Of a stretch of DNA of 64,000 nt, positions 24,360 through 32,853 are shown one piece after another; the first letter of the stretch is position 1; each line of letters opens with the position of its first letter. Made by a program: the position numbers and the translations under genes. Below the pieces are notes generated by a model. It was not told where the DNA came from. It searched no databases and saw nothing but the letters and a program-made list of their open reading frames with translations. The stretch comes from Leptospiraceae bacterium. GTDB lineage: Bacteria > Spirochaetota > Leptospiria > Leptospirales > Leptospiraceae. The stretch spans positions 248,001 through 312,000 of the forward strand of contig JADJFV010000034.1 in assembly GCA_016708435.1 (NCBI GenBank), given 5' to 3'.

Positions 24360-25880
24360 ATGAATACAACGCGTAATTCATTGAAACTAATAATGAGAAA
24401 TATTCTGTTCATTGGTTTATTTCTTTTTGTTGCTCACTGTAATTTTAATAGGAATCCTAAGTTAAATTTCTCTTTGCCGCTGCCAAGTTCCAATTCACCG
24501 GTTCCTACAACGGTAGCAATCTCCACTTCTTTTGTCGGGGCAACTATTGTAGAGTCGGGTGGATCAACAGATGTCTTTGAGGGAGTTACTAGAGATTCAT
24601 ATACAATCGTTTTAAATTCTGCCCCTACAAATTCAGTTACCATTTCTGTTAGTTTTGACAATACTCAAATCAGTGTAAATGATTTAACGACTAGTCCAAT
24701 TTCAATTTCCTTCACGACGGCAAATTGGAATATACCTCAAACAGTTTACGTGACTGGCATATACGATAATACTACGGAAGGAAATCATAAATCTTCTATT
24801 CTTCATACTACGACCAATGGAACCGATATTGTCACAATTGGAACAGTCATTGCAAATATAACGGATAATAGTGGTTCGCGGCTAACTAATTCTTTGCAAT
24901 CAGGAACTGTTACGATTGGTGGAACGAATCCACTTGCTGTAACACTTACACCGTCTGTCGATCCGGCTAAATCCTATGCATATTGTAATTTTCGAATGAA
25001 TAATTCTGCTGCCAATAGAGCGACTACTTGTCAAATAGCAGCAAACGGGACAACTATAAACATTCAATCAGGAAATTCTGGAAGTGGAACAGTGGTGAAC
25101 TGGTATGTGATAGAATTCTCGACTGGTGCATTAGTGCAAAGAGGAAGCAATTCCCTATTAGCCACTGAATCTATACAAACTATTACTCTTTCTCAGTCTA
25201 TTGATCTCAATCGTAGCTTTATCATCGCATACAGTCGAACAGCAAATTCTAGTTCGAGTATTGACGAAAGGAGAACATTACGGTATCGGTTTCTTACGAA
25301 TTCAACAATCGAAGTCTTACGCAATGAAGCTGGAATCATCACTGATTTTGAATGGCAGGTGATACAATTAGATGGAGCTCGAGTTCAATCTGGAATTGCA
25401 ACGATTCAAAATAATTCCACAAGCGTATCTGCTACTCTAAGCAGTCTTAATTTAAGTAATTCTTTTATCATTTTGAATTCTGCTGCAGGGGCAGGTGTAA
25501 ATGGAGTAGAGCATGATCATTATGTGCAAGGCTATTATAATTCTTCGACACAGATTAGTTTTGCTCGCAATGGGACGGATGATACTGTAGATATATCCTG
25601 GTATGCAATTGAAATGATCGATGGGACTACCGTGCAAAGCGGTAATACCACAGTATCCTCCGTATCTTCCTCTGCTACAACAAATCTAAATGCGGTTAAT
25701 ACTGGTAAGACTATGATAGTATTCTCCAATCAAATTGAACTTGGATCAGGTACAGATCTCACACAAGATTCTGGAACGTTTTCTTCTGTTTTTAATAATT
25801 CTACAACGATTCAATTTCAGAGAGCGAGTGCAGAATCTAATTCTGCGATCATTTCTTGGTTCGCAGTTCAGTTTCAATAA
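24360..25880 (+). CDS. Repeat-containing surface lipoprotein with Calx-beta-like segment
   Basis: 506 residues. The signal peptide ends in LFVAHC (Cys27). Residues 60-165 resemble the Calx-beta/Ig-like segments of bacterial adhesin-type proteins (ESGGSTDVFEGVTRDSYTIV, then SFTTANWNIPQTVYVTG). The remainder is a series of about four 80-90-residue units, each with a W-x-I/V core and a xVQSG turn (VNWYVIEFSTG, FEWQVIQLDG, ISWYAIEMIDG, ISWFAVQF). It is Ser/Thr/Asn-rich, as in secreted beta proteins. An inner ATG at 24393 is a possible start. A surface or extracellular role is inferred. Confidence 0.78.
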   Translation: MNTTRNSLKLIMRNILFIGLFLFVAHCNFNRNPKLNFSLPLPSSNSPVPTTVAISTSFVGATIVESGGSTDVFEGVTRDSYTIVLNSAPTNSVTISVSFDNTQISVNDLTTSPISISFTTANWNIPQTVYVTGIYDNTTEGNHKSSILHTTTNGTDIVTIGTVIANITDNSGSRLTNSLQSGTVTIGGTNPLAVTLTPSVDPAKSYAYCNFRMNNSAANRATTCQIAANGTTINIQSGNSGSGTVVNWYVIEFSTGALVQRGSNSLLATESIQTITLSQSIDLNRSFIIAYSRTANSSSSIDERRTLRYRFLTNSTIEVLRNEAGIITDFEWQVIQLDGARVQSGIATIQNNSTSVSATLSSLNLSNSFIILNSAAGAGVNGVEHDHYVQGYYNSSTQISFARNGTDDTVDISWYAIEMIDGTTVQSGNTTVSSVSSSATTNLNAVNTGKTMIVFSNQIELGSGTDLTQDSGTFSSVFNNSTTIQFQRASAESNSAIISWFAVQFQ

Positions 25881-25889
25881 AATCTTTTC

Positions 25890-27302
25890 TTATAAATGTT
25901 TGAGTCTATTTACTAGATTTAAAAATTCTCGCCTTGTTCCATCAGGGTCGTAAGTAGTAGCTGTTTGAATCAAGTGAATTACCATATTAAAATCGACTTT
26001 TCCCTTCTCTTTGGAATTATTTAAAATCATACTAAGCCCTGCAACTCCTGCGGCAAAGCGAAAGTTGTCGGAAGAGTTCCAGATAGAATTCTCTTTGTCG
26101 AGAAGTGTTTCTTTGATTTCCTCTGTTTGTCCTTTCTCAGTTTTGTAAGTGAGGCGGACTGAGATTAATTCATTTTGTTTGATTTGCGGGTAGGTAAAAA
26201 CTTCGTACAATGCAATGTAAGAATAGTCTCCGCCTGCTTCATAGTTGGTTTTTGTTTTGCTTCGATTGTATTTTTCAAAGCCAATTAATCTAAAAGACTC
26301 TACTTGTTCGGTATTAAATTTTACGTTTATGCTCATCTCTTTTGCGAGGCTATTTCCGATTAACCAGGATTGGCTGGAAAGACTTTTCTTTGCATCTTCA
26401 AATGAATTGATATAGTATGCTTCTCCTTTCTTTCTAGCAACTAACGTATCCATTAAATCTACTGAACTAGTCGAAAAACCTAATATAGAAAGATTGATTC
26501 CGACTCTGTTTTCTTTTTCGACTAGTGCCATAAACTCATCGTTATTTACTCCACCAAAGTCACCATCTGTAATGATAACGATCTTTGTTTGATCTTTGTT
26601 TAATTTCATATCTTTCGCCAGTTTATACGCAAGAAGTATTCCGGTCCACGCATTCGTGCCACCATCGACTCGTAAATTGGATATGGATTCCAGGATTCTA
26701 TTCTTGGCATTCATGCTCGTTGGAGGTAGAATAATTTTTGCATCATTCGTATACTGAAGAGTAGCCACAGTATCCCTGGAATTTAATCCTTGAATAAATG
26801 CCTTCATTGAATTCTTTGCAAGCTCCATTCTGCCCGTTCCTTGCATCGAGCCAGAAGTATCTATCGCAAAAATTATATTCTTGGAAGGAGTATCTAGTTT
26901 TTCTTCTCTTTCTTCTTTGATTGAACTAATTCCGATTTGAATTAACTTTCTTTTACTATCCCAGGGAGAAATTGCAGTTTCTAAATGTAAGCCAATATTT
27001 TTTTTATCTTTAGGCTTTTCAAAATTATACGTGAATGAATTGAGTAATTCCTCGGTGTATATGTTTGAAGGATAATAGCCGTTTTCCACGGATTCTTTGA
27101 AATTTGCATACGAAGTGGTAGATGCCTCCAATGGAAAAAAAGAGTTACTCATTTTTTTAGTAGCTACAAATTCATTTCCTGAAAGTGCTTCATACGCAGG
27201 AGCATTGTCCTTATAAAAAGAGCTTTTGCGAGTGTTTGCACCGGAACAGGAACCTAAAAAAAGTATAATGGCTATTAGTCTGTAAAATTTACTTTGATTC
27301 AT
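25890..27302 (-). CDS. YfbK-like VWA-domain lipoprotein
   Basis: 470 residues. Lipobox FLGSC (Cys19). After an N-terminal vWF_A-associated segment (FVATKKMSNSFFPLEAST, resembling the stretch before the VWA domain in YfbK), the VWA domain has its MIDAS motif DTSGSM near residue 147, with the Thr and Asp positions DGGTNAW and ITDGDFGG following. The C-terminus resembles DUF3520. VWA lipoproteins bind divalent metal and partner proteins at the cell surface. The start has AAGGTG six bases upstream. The next gene upstream on the minus strand is 12 bases away, so they are probably co-transcribed. Confidence 0.85.
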   Translation of the reverse strand: MNQSKFYRLIAIILFLGSCSGANTRKSSFYKDNAPAYEALSGNEFVATKKMSNSFFPLEASTTSYANFKESVENGYYPSNIYTEELLNSFTYNFEKPKDKKNIGLHLETAISPWDSKRKLIQIGISSIKEEREEKLDTPSKNIIFAIDTSGSMQGTGRMELAKNSMKAFIQGLNSRDTVATLQYTNDAKIILPPTSMNAKNRILESISNLRVDGGTNAWTGILLAYKLAKDMKLNKDQTKIVIITDGDFGGVNNDEFMALVEKENRVGINLSILGFSTSSVDLMDTLVARKKGEAYYINSFEDAKKSLSSQSWLIGNSLAKEMSINVKFNTEQVESFRLIGFEKYNRSKTKTNYEAGGDYSYIALYEVFTYPQIKQNELISVRLTYKTEKGQTEEIKETLLDKENSIWNSSDNFRFAAGVAGLSMILNNSKEKGKVDFNMVIHLIQTATTYDPDGTRREFLNLVNRLKHL

Positions 27303-27314
27303 TTCTGCACCTTT

Positions 27315-30300
27315 TTAAAAAGAGATACCGAGTATCTTTTTAGTTCCATCGGCTTCTTTGGTATAAGAAAATAATTTTAAGACAGAATATTTTTCGAAGG
27401 ATGTCTCTTCTTCTTTTTGATAATCCCATAGCCAACCCCATAGACTACCACGAGCACGAAAGCCTCGCTCCTTTTCTGTGTATTCTCGATAAAGAGTTCC
27501 AAGTAAAATATAAGTATCTTCTTCTTTATTTCTTTCATCTTTTCTATACCAATATCCTAATCCTAAAAGACCTAAGTGAAAATTCTTTCCTTCTTCTTCG
27601 GATGTATACAAAAGAAGTGGACCATAAATTCTTGAATGTTCGTCTTTATAATCATAGCTGCGTATAACAGGAAGAAAATTGTAAATAGTCTCTTCTTGTT
27701 TATTGGAATATCCTAACCAGAGAAAAGATGCATCTCTCCAGATATCATTTTCCTTTTTGAAATTCCAGGCATATCCGTAAGCTCCTTGAAAATAACTTTC
27801 TGTTTTGAAGTTATGATAGCGAATTCCTGTGAATAAAAAATCCCAGGTATAAGTATTGTCAGACGCAAAATACTCATAATCCGCAAGATATAGAAAGTTA
27901 TTTCTAACTCCCTCTTTTGAAACTCTACGATAATTTCCTAGTGTCCAGTTTTGGTAGGAATCAGGACTGGAACTGTGAAAGAAGAGTAGGGAGAGATTAT
28001 AAATGGAACCTAAGCCATCTTTGCGATAGCCGCCACCAAGAAACCATAGAATAGAGGCTTCTTCCCATTTGCCGGCATTTTTAGAAAAATTCCATCCGTA
28101 TCCCCAGAGTCCATGAAAGTTAGAACTTTCTTTTGTATTTGAATATTGAATGCTTTTTAGGAATAAGTTTAACTCTAAAAAGTTTGGATTCTTTTCTGCT
28201 TCTGCTAAGAATAAGAAATTATAATAGAATCTATTTTCAGAGATACTCAGATAATTTAATAGAGTAAATGTCGTGAAATTGCTTTCTTTTTTTGTAAAAC
28301 TAATTGGAAAGATTCCAAAATAACTATTTGAAAAATAAAAGAATGGAAATGCAATGATTCTATCTAAGTTTTCTCCGCGATATTTTAAATCAAATAACCA
28401 TAGAAAATTTGTATGAGATGACGATGTGTCTTTGCCTCGATAGAAAAAAGGAGTTACCCATAGTGTTGAAGAATTATATTCAGTAACACCACCATCAGTA
28501 TTTAAATCCTTTCGGTTAAAACTTTCATAATATGTGAGAGCAGGCCAGAATAGAAAATTTGAATTTAGAGTATCCTTTGTTTTTATTCTTTGAAAATAAG
28601 AAAATAGAGTATAATTGTAATTAGACTCTGAATCTTTTGTTTTATAATTTTGTTGGATATAGAATGGCAATACTCGATGACCGGATTTTGTGTCAGACGA
28701 AAACCAATTTACTAGAGGCCAGGCTACCGAGGTTTCTTTCCAGTTATTTTCTTTGTATGTTTCTTGTATATAGGCATTAAGTAAAACTGCTTTTTTTTCT
28801 GAAGTCTCATCTTTTTGTTTTCCATAAAATGGAAAGAATACAAAGTATTCGAGTAAGTCGGATTGATACCATAAAAAAAGAGGAGCCACTAAAACTTTGT
28901 CTGAAGACTCTTTATCCCAACTAAGCCAGGAAAGTGGGAGTAGACGAAAATGTCTTCTTGTGTCTGCTGCTTCATAAGACAATACTCCGAATAATAAGCT
29001 ATAGCCGCTAAAGTTAAGAGAATCATCTCTTGTTACAGATTTTTTTCTTGTGAGCTTGGGTTCATTATCTGTATTCTTCACTTTAGAATTTTTCGATAAG
29101 GCTAATTCTTTTTTTTTGTCTTCCTCTAATTCTTCAAAACTTTTATTTCTGTCTAAAACATTTCTTAGAAACTTTGGCTTCTCTATTGTTTGACGAAAAG
29201 AGAAACTCGCGAGATAATAAAGCACAGTAAAATCAGTGTCAAAATACCATTTGTTTTCTTTTTTACCGAGAGACAAACTTGGATTAACCACACCGGAGCT
29301 AGATCTTGTGAAATAGAGTAGGTTGAAATTATAATCGCTTTCTTTATCGTTGTAATTTACATACAAAGGAAGGATGAGTGTAATCTCTTTCTTTTCTGAT
29401 TTAGATTGAAAGTAAAATGGGAAAAGAGTTTTAGTAGATTCCTTTTTTACATCGTTTGTCAGAGATACCCATGGACCAAGAACAAAGGTTTGACTCGAAG
29501 GATCCCATCTATTGTAATATAAAAAGAGTGGCATAAAAGAGCGTCCATAAGAACTAGAAGGAGCACTTAAATCTTTATCTATAAATAGTATCGGTATTCT
29601 GAAATAATCTTTCTTTTTATAGAATACAAAAGGAAGAAAGGAAAAAGAATCAAGCTCTCCTTTCTCTGAACTTGCCCAGTGGAATAAGGTGAGTATCCGC
29701 TTATAATTTCCTTCTCCCTGTTCAAAGGAAGAATAGAATAGAATTGGAATTGCTGGAAATCCCCATTTGCTTTTATGAGTGTATTCTTTAAAACCGCCTG
29801 TGTCTTCTTCTACACTTCTATAATGAAACAAAGTCCAATGGGTTATATCATAGTGGCGATTTTTGTCTGCTATCGGGTAAGAACTTCGGGAATAAAATAT
29901 TGGAAAAAAAGAAAACGCAAACTTGAGTTGTTCTTCCTGTGTAGTTTCTTTGCGATAGTATCCATATATAGGTATCGTATAATGATAATAAGAGTCTTCT
30001 GATGTCGTATAACGTATTAGAGGAAGGATCGGAAACCAAATACTTGACTCTTTATTTTTGTTACTCGATTTATATTTTTCTAGAGTTCTTCCATGAAGAA
30101 TAGAAAAATGATTTTCTCTTGTAAATGATTCACTGGCTATTGATTGATAAGAATAATAGTAAGTAGCCGGAAATAGGATTAAATTCTTATTTTCTAAAGC
30201 TTCATTCTGGGTAGAAGAATAGGAATAAAAAGGAAATGCTGAATGGTAGTTGTGATTGGTTTTTGTATTTCCACCCCAATAGATTAAGGGTAATACGGAT

Positions 30301-30632
30301 TTGTCAGACTGTTCTTTTTCTTGCTTATTTGTATAATTTAAAAGTCTAAATTTTTCTCTATTGTCTATTTTACTATTGATTCGATAATAAAAAGGAAAAA
30401 ATTGGGTAGAGTTATACTTGGGATAATCAGTATAATCATACAAATACAGAATTCTAACTCCGTAGTGATTGTCCCATTTTTCAATTTCTCCGAAGATATT
30501 ACTCATCGAATACTTTTTACTTTTCTCACTTCCGTATACTTCTTTTTTTTCCCCTTCTTCTAAGTCTTTCCAATCTTGCGTAAAAATGGGAACTGTGTTG
30601 AAGAGGATAATAAGTAAAAAGAGCCATCTCAT
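27315..30632 (-). CDS. Very large exported aromatic repeat protein
   Basis: About 1105 residues from ATG 30632, which gives a clean signal peptide (RWLFLLIILFNTVPIFTQ). The mature protein is extremely rich in Tyr, Phe, Trp, Ser and Lys and repeats short hydrophobic strands of the form FFPFYY, VLPLIYW, LFPFYFQS and LLPLYVN, spaced 25-50 residues apart. Two longer C-terminal repeats share GAYGYAWNFKKENDIWRDAS and WGYGWNFSKNAGKWEEAS. Such alternating strands fit an outer-membrane or surface beta-structure. I recognise no named family. It is upstream of the VWA lipoprotein in the same operon. Confidence 0.75.
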   Translation of the reverse strand: MRWLFLLIILFNTVPIFTQDWKDLEEGEKKEVYGSEKSKKYSMSNIFGEIEKWDNHYGVRILYLYDYTDYPKYNSTQFFPFYYRINSKIDNREKFRLLNYTNKQEKEQSDKSVLPLIYWGGNTKTNHNYHSAFPFYSYSSTQNEALENKNLILFPATYYYSYQSIASESFTRENHFSILHGRTLEKYKSSNKNKESSIWFPILPLIRYTTSEDSYYHYTIPIYGYYRKETTQEEQLKFAFSFFPIFYSRSSYPIADKNRHYDITHWTLFHYRSVEEDTGGFKEYTHKSKWGFPAIPILFYSSFEQGEGNYKRILTLFHWASSEKGELDSFSFLPFVFYKKKDYFRIPILFIDKDLSAPSSSYGRSFMPLFLYYNRWDPSSQTFVLGPWVSLTNDVKKESTKTLFPFYFQSKSEKKEITLILPLYVNYNDKESDYNFNLLYFTRSSSGVVNPSLSLGKKENKWYFDTDFTVLYYLASFSFRQTIEKPKFLRNVLDRNKSFEELEEDKKKELALSKNSKVKNTDNEPKLTRKKSVTRDDSLNFSGYSLLFGVLSYEAADTRRHFRLLPLSWLSWDKESSDKVLVAPLFLWYQSDLLEYFVFFPFYGKQKDETSEKKAVLLNAYIQETYKENNWKETSVAWPLVNWFSSDTKSGHRVLPFYIQQNYKTKDSESNYNYTLFSYFQRIKTKDTLNSNFLFWPALTYYESFNRKDLNTDGGVTEYNSSTLWVTPFFYRGKDTSSSHTNFLWLFDLKYRGENLDRIIAFPFFYFSNSYFGIFPISFTKKESNFTTFTLLNYLSISENRFYYNFLFLAEAEKNPNFLELNLFLKSIQYSNTKESSNFHGLWGYGWNFSKNAGKWEEASILWFLGGGYRKDGLGSIYNLSLLFFHSSSPDSYQNWTLGNYRRVSKEGVRNNFLYLADYEYFASDNTYTWDFLFTGIRYHNFKTESYFQGAYGYAWNFKKENDIWRDASFLWLGYSNKQEETIYNFLPVIRSYDYKDEHSRIYGPLLLYTSEEEGKNFHLGLLGLGYWYRKDERNKEEDTYILLGTLYREYTEKERGFRARGSLWGWLWDYQKEEETSFEKYSVLKLFSYTKEADGTKKILGISF

Positions 30633-30686
30633 AGCTATCATGGAATCAATGTTTTTGAAAAGCAAAATTTCCGAAAGCGAATATTT

Positions 30687-31859
30687 TTAAATGGATTGCT
30701 TTCTAAAAAGTTTTGATTCGGATATATCTACTAACGTGCAAACTACTCTGTCTATTATTTTTTCTTGATTGTAGATTGCGTTAAATACCATGTAACCCCA
30801 AAGTGTTCCACCAAGCTGTGGTTTGATTAGAACTTCAGCTTGAAAAGTTTCTAATTTTCCCTGCTTTAGCTTTTCGAAATTTTCACAAATAGACTTAAGT
30901 TCTTTTGCTCCAATGAAATCAGAAAAGTGCAACCAATTCAAATCCTCTTTTGAATAACCTGTAAGTGTTTCAATGGTAGGATTCATATTTAATATTTTTG
31001 CATTCATATCAAGGATGGCGATTCCAAAATAAGGATTATTGCTGATAGCCGTTAGTTTTTCCCGTGATATATGAGAGGTATATTCTAAGTTTTTAATCCA
31101 AGTAATATCTTTCGCACTGTGAATGACTTTTCCGTGCTCTTGATCTATTGAATGAAAAATTCCGGTCAACTGAAACCAGCGGTAAATTCCGCTTTTATGC
31201 TTTAATCTTAATTCTACTTCTGATTTTTGACCGGGATTTGTTATGATTTGTCTAAAATAGTTTTCGATAAGAATAAAATCTTCCCCGTGAATGAGAAGCG
31301 GTATAATTAAATTAGCCATACGCGCAACCTCGTCTTTCGTATAGCCTAAAGGAATTGCCAATTCTTCCAGAGGAAAAAAATAAGGAATTGTTTTATCCGT
31401 ATTTTGACTGAAAATTAAATCGCCAAGAAGAGTCTCTAGATTTTTAGGGATGTGATTTTTTCTATCTCGTTTGAACTCTTTTTCTATTGCACTTTTGTTA
31501 ATCGCTGTTTGAATAGTTGTATGTAATTCTCTAGCAAAGAATGGTTTTAATAAATATCCAGAAGGTTCCGTCTCTAAAGCTTTTGCAAGCATTGTATCAT
31601 CGCTAAAAGATGTTAAATATATAACCGGAATATCGAGCTGACTTTTAATTTGTCTTGCTGTTTCGATTCCATTCATTTCTCCTTCTAACTCAATATCCAT
31701 CAGAATTATTTCTGGTCGATTTTTTAGCGCGTTTTTAATTGCGTCTTCGCCAGAGCTGGAGATTCCAACTACCTGATAGCCAAAATTGATAAGATTCTCG
31801 CGAATATCAATGCTAACAATTGCCTCATCTTCTACTATCATGACCTGCACCGGTTTCAT
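30687..31859 (-). CDS. Response regulator with PAS sensor domains
   Basis: 390 residues: a receiver domain (VEDEAIVS at 9-16, phospho-acceptor in ILMDIEL near residue 55, YLTSF near 83, LLKPF near 105), then two PAS domains (about 160-265 and 270-385). The second ends in WGYMVFNAIYNQEKIIDRVV. No kinase, GGDEF or DNA-binding output is present. In this architecture the protein probably acts as a signalling adaptor, passing a signal to a separate kinase. The PAS pair may bind a small ligand, but none can be inferred. It is transcribed alone, and its start is divergent from msrB by about 200 bases. Confidence 0.85.
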   Translation of the reverse strand: MKPVQVMIVEDEAIVSIDIRENLINFGYQVVGISSSGEDAIKNALKNRPEIILMDIELEGEMNGIETARQIKSQLDIPVIYLTSFSDDTMLAKALETEPSGYLLKPFFARELHTTIQTAINKSAIEKEFKRDRKNHIPKNLETLLGDLIFSQNTDKTIPYFFPLEELAIPLGYTKDEVARMANLIIPLLIHGEDFILIENYFRQIITNPGQKSEVELRLKHKSGIYRWFQLTGIFHSIDQEHGKVIHSAKDITWIKNLEYTSHISREKLTAISNNPYFGIAILDMNAKILNMNPTIETLTGYSKEDLNWLHFSDFIGAKELKSICENFEKLKQGKLETFQAEVLIKPQLGGTLWGYMVFNAIYNQEKIIDRVVCTLVDISESKLFRKQSI

Positions 31860-32056
31860 ACTCTTTGCCTCGTTTTTATATTCAGTATTTTTTGCTTATT
31901 CTTGTCATGAATTGTTTTTTTGGGGTTAGTTTTTTCAGTAATAGCACAATCTCATTTTCAAGTTTTGTCAATTGCTTTTTATTTTTTTATCCATATGATA
32001 TGAAAAACATATCCTTCTTGCCATTCTGGAAACAATTTAGAATTAGTCTAAATTGT

Positions 32057-32455
32057 ATGGAAAAAATTAATAAAACAGAAGATGAATGGAAGGCAGAGCT
32101 TACAACGCAAACTTTCCAAGTTTTGCGTAAGCATGGAACGGAGAGAGCATTTTCCGGAGAATACAATGATCATCACGATGATGGAACCTATGTTTGTGCC
32201 GGTTGTGGAAATGCACTCTTTGATTCGAAAGTAAAATTTAATTCTGGCACTGGCTGGCCTAGTTTCTATGAGCCGATCACACCTGACGCAGTCGAAACGA
32301 CTACAGATACGAAATTTTTTATGACGAGAACGGAGGTGCACTGTGCTAAATGTGACGGGCATCTCGGACATGTTTTTACGGATGGACCAATGCCTACAGG
32401 TATGCGTTATTGCATGAATTCAGTTTCATTAAAATTTCAGAAGGAGAAAATATGA
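32057..32455 (+). CDS. msrB: Peptide-methionine (R)-S-oxide reductase
   Basis: 132 residues from ATG 32057. All MsrB motifs are present: the zinc pairs CAGC (Cys47, Cys50) and CAKC (Cys96, Cys99), GTGWPSF (64-70), GHLGHVF (101-107) and the catalytic cysteine in RYCMNS (Cys119). The enzyme repairs oxidised methionine (R-sulfoxide) in proteins. An upstream in-frame stretch is hydrophobic and could add a signal peptide, but that region has no good start or ribosome binding site, so a cytoplasmic form is favoured. It overlaps the next gene by four bases. Confidence 0.93.
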   Translation: MEKINKTEDEWKAELTTQTFQVLRKHGTERAFSGEYNDHHDDGTYVCAGCGNALFDSKVKFNSGTGWPSFYEPITPDAVETTTDTKFFMTRTEVHCAKCDGHLGHVFTDGPMPTGMRYCMNSVSLKFQKEKI

Positions 32456-32850
32456 AAAAAGTATTAAGCGTAGGGCAATGCAATCCAGATCATAATTCAA
32501 TAAAGCATTATTTTGAAACAAATTTCGACTGTGAAATTACTAGAATTGATTCTACTGAGGAAGCATTGTCCGAGCTTAGTAAAAAATCTTATGATTTAGT
32601 TTTGGTCAATCGTAAACTCGATATTGATTATACGGATGGAAATATACTCGTTGTGGAAATGCAAAAAGATTCTAAAATGAAGCAAACACCGATTATGCTC
32701 ATTTCAAATTATCCCGAATATCAAAAAGAAGCAATTGTATTAGGAGCAGTTCCGGGGATTGGCAAATTAGAATATGGAACAGATTCCGCTTTTCAAAAGG
32801 TCTCTAAGTATTTACCGCCAAAGACAATTAAGATTAAAGCCGAAGGATAG
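32452..32850 (+). CDS. Degenerate receiver-domain protein
   Basis: 132 residues from ATG 32452 (AAGGAGAAA upstream). The sequence has the receiver pattern of alternating strands and helices, with YDLVLVNRKLD where the phosphorylated aspartate is expected. Asn stands in that place, and the usual Lys-Pro near the end is KLEYG. The N-terminal acidic pair is replaced by GQCNPD. It is therefore probably a pseudo-receiver that cannot be phosphorylated normally. It overlaps msrB by four bases (ATGA), so it is co-translated with an oxidative-damage repair enzyme. The functional link is inferred from this coupling only. Confidence 0.72.
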   Translation: MKKVLSVGQCNPDHNSIKHYFETNFDCEITRIDSTEEALSELSKKSYDLVLVNRKLDIDYTDGNILVVEMQKDSKMKQTPIMLISNYPEYQKEAIVLGAVPGIGKLEYGTDSAFQKVSKYLPPKTIKIKAEG

Positions 32851-32853
32851 CGT

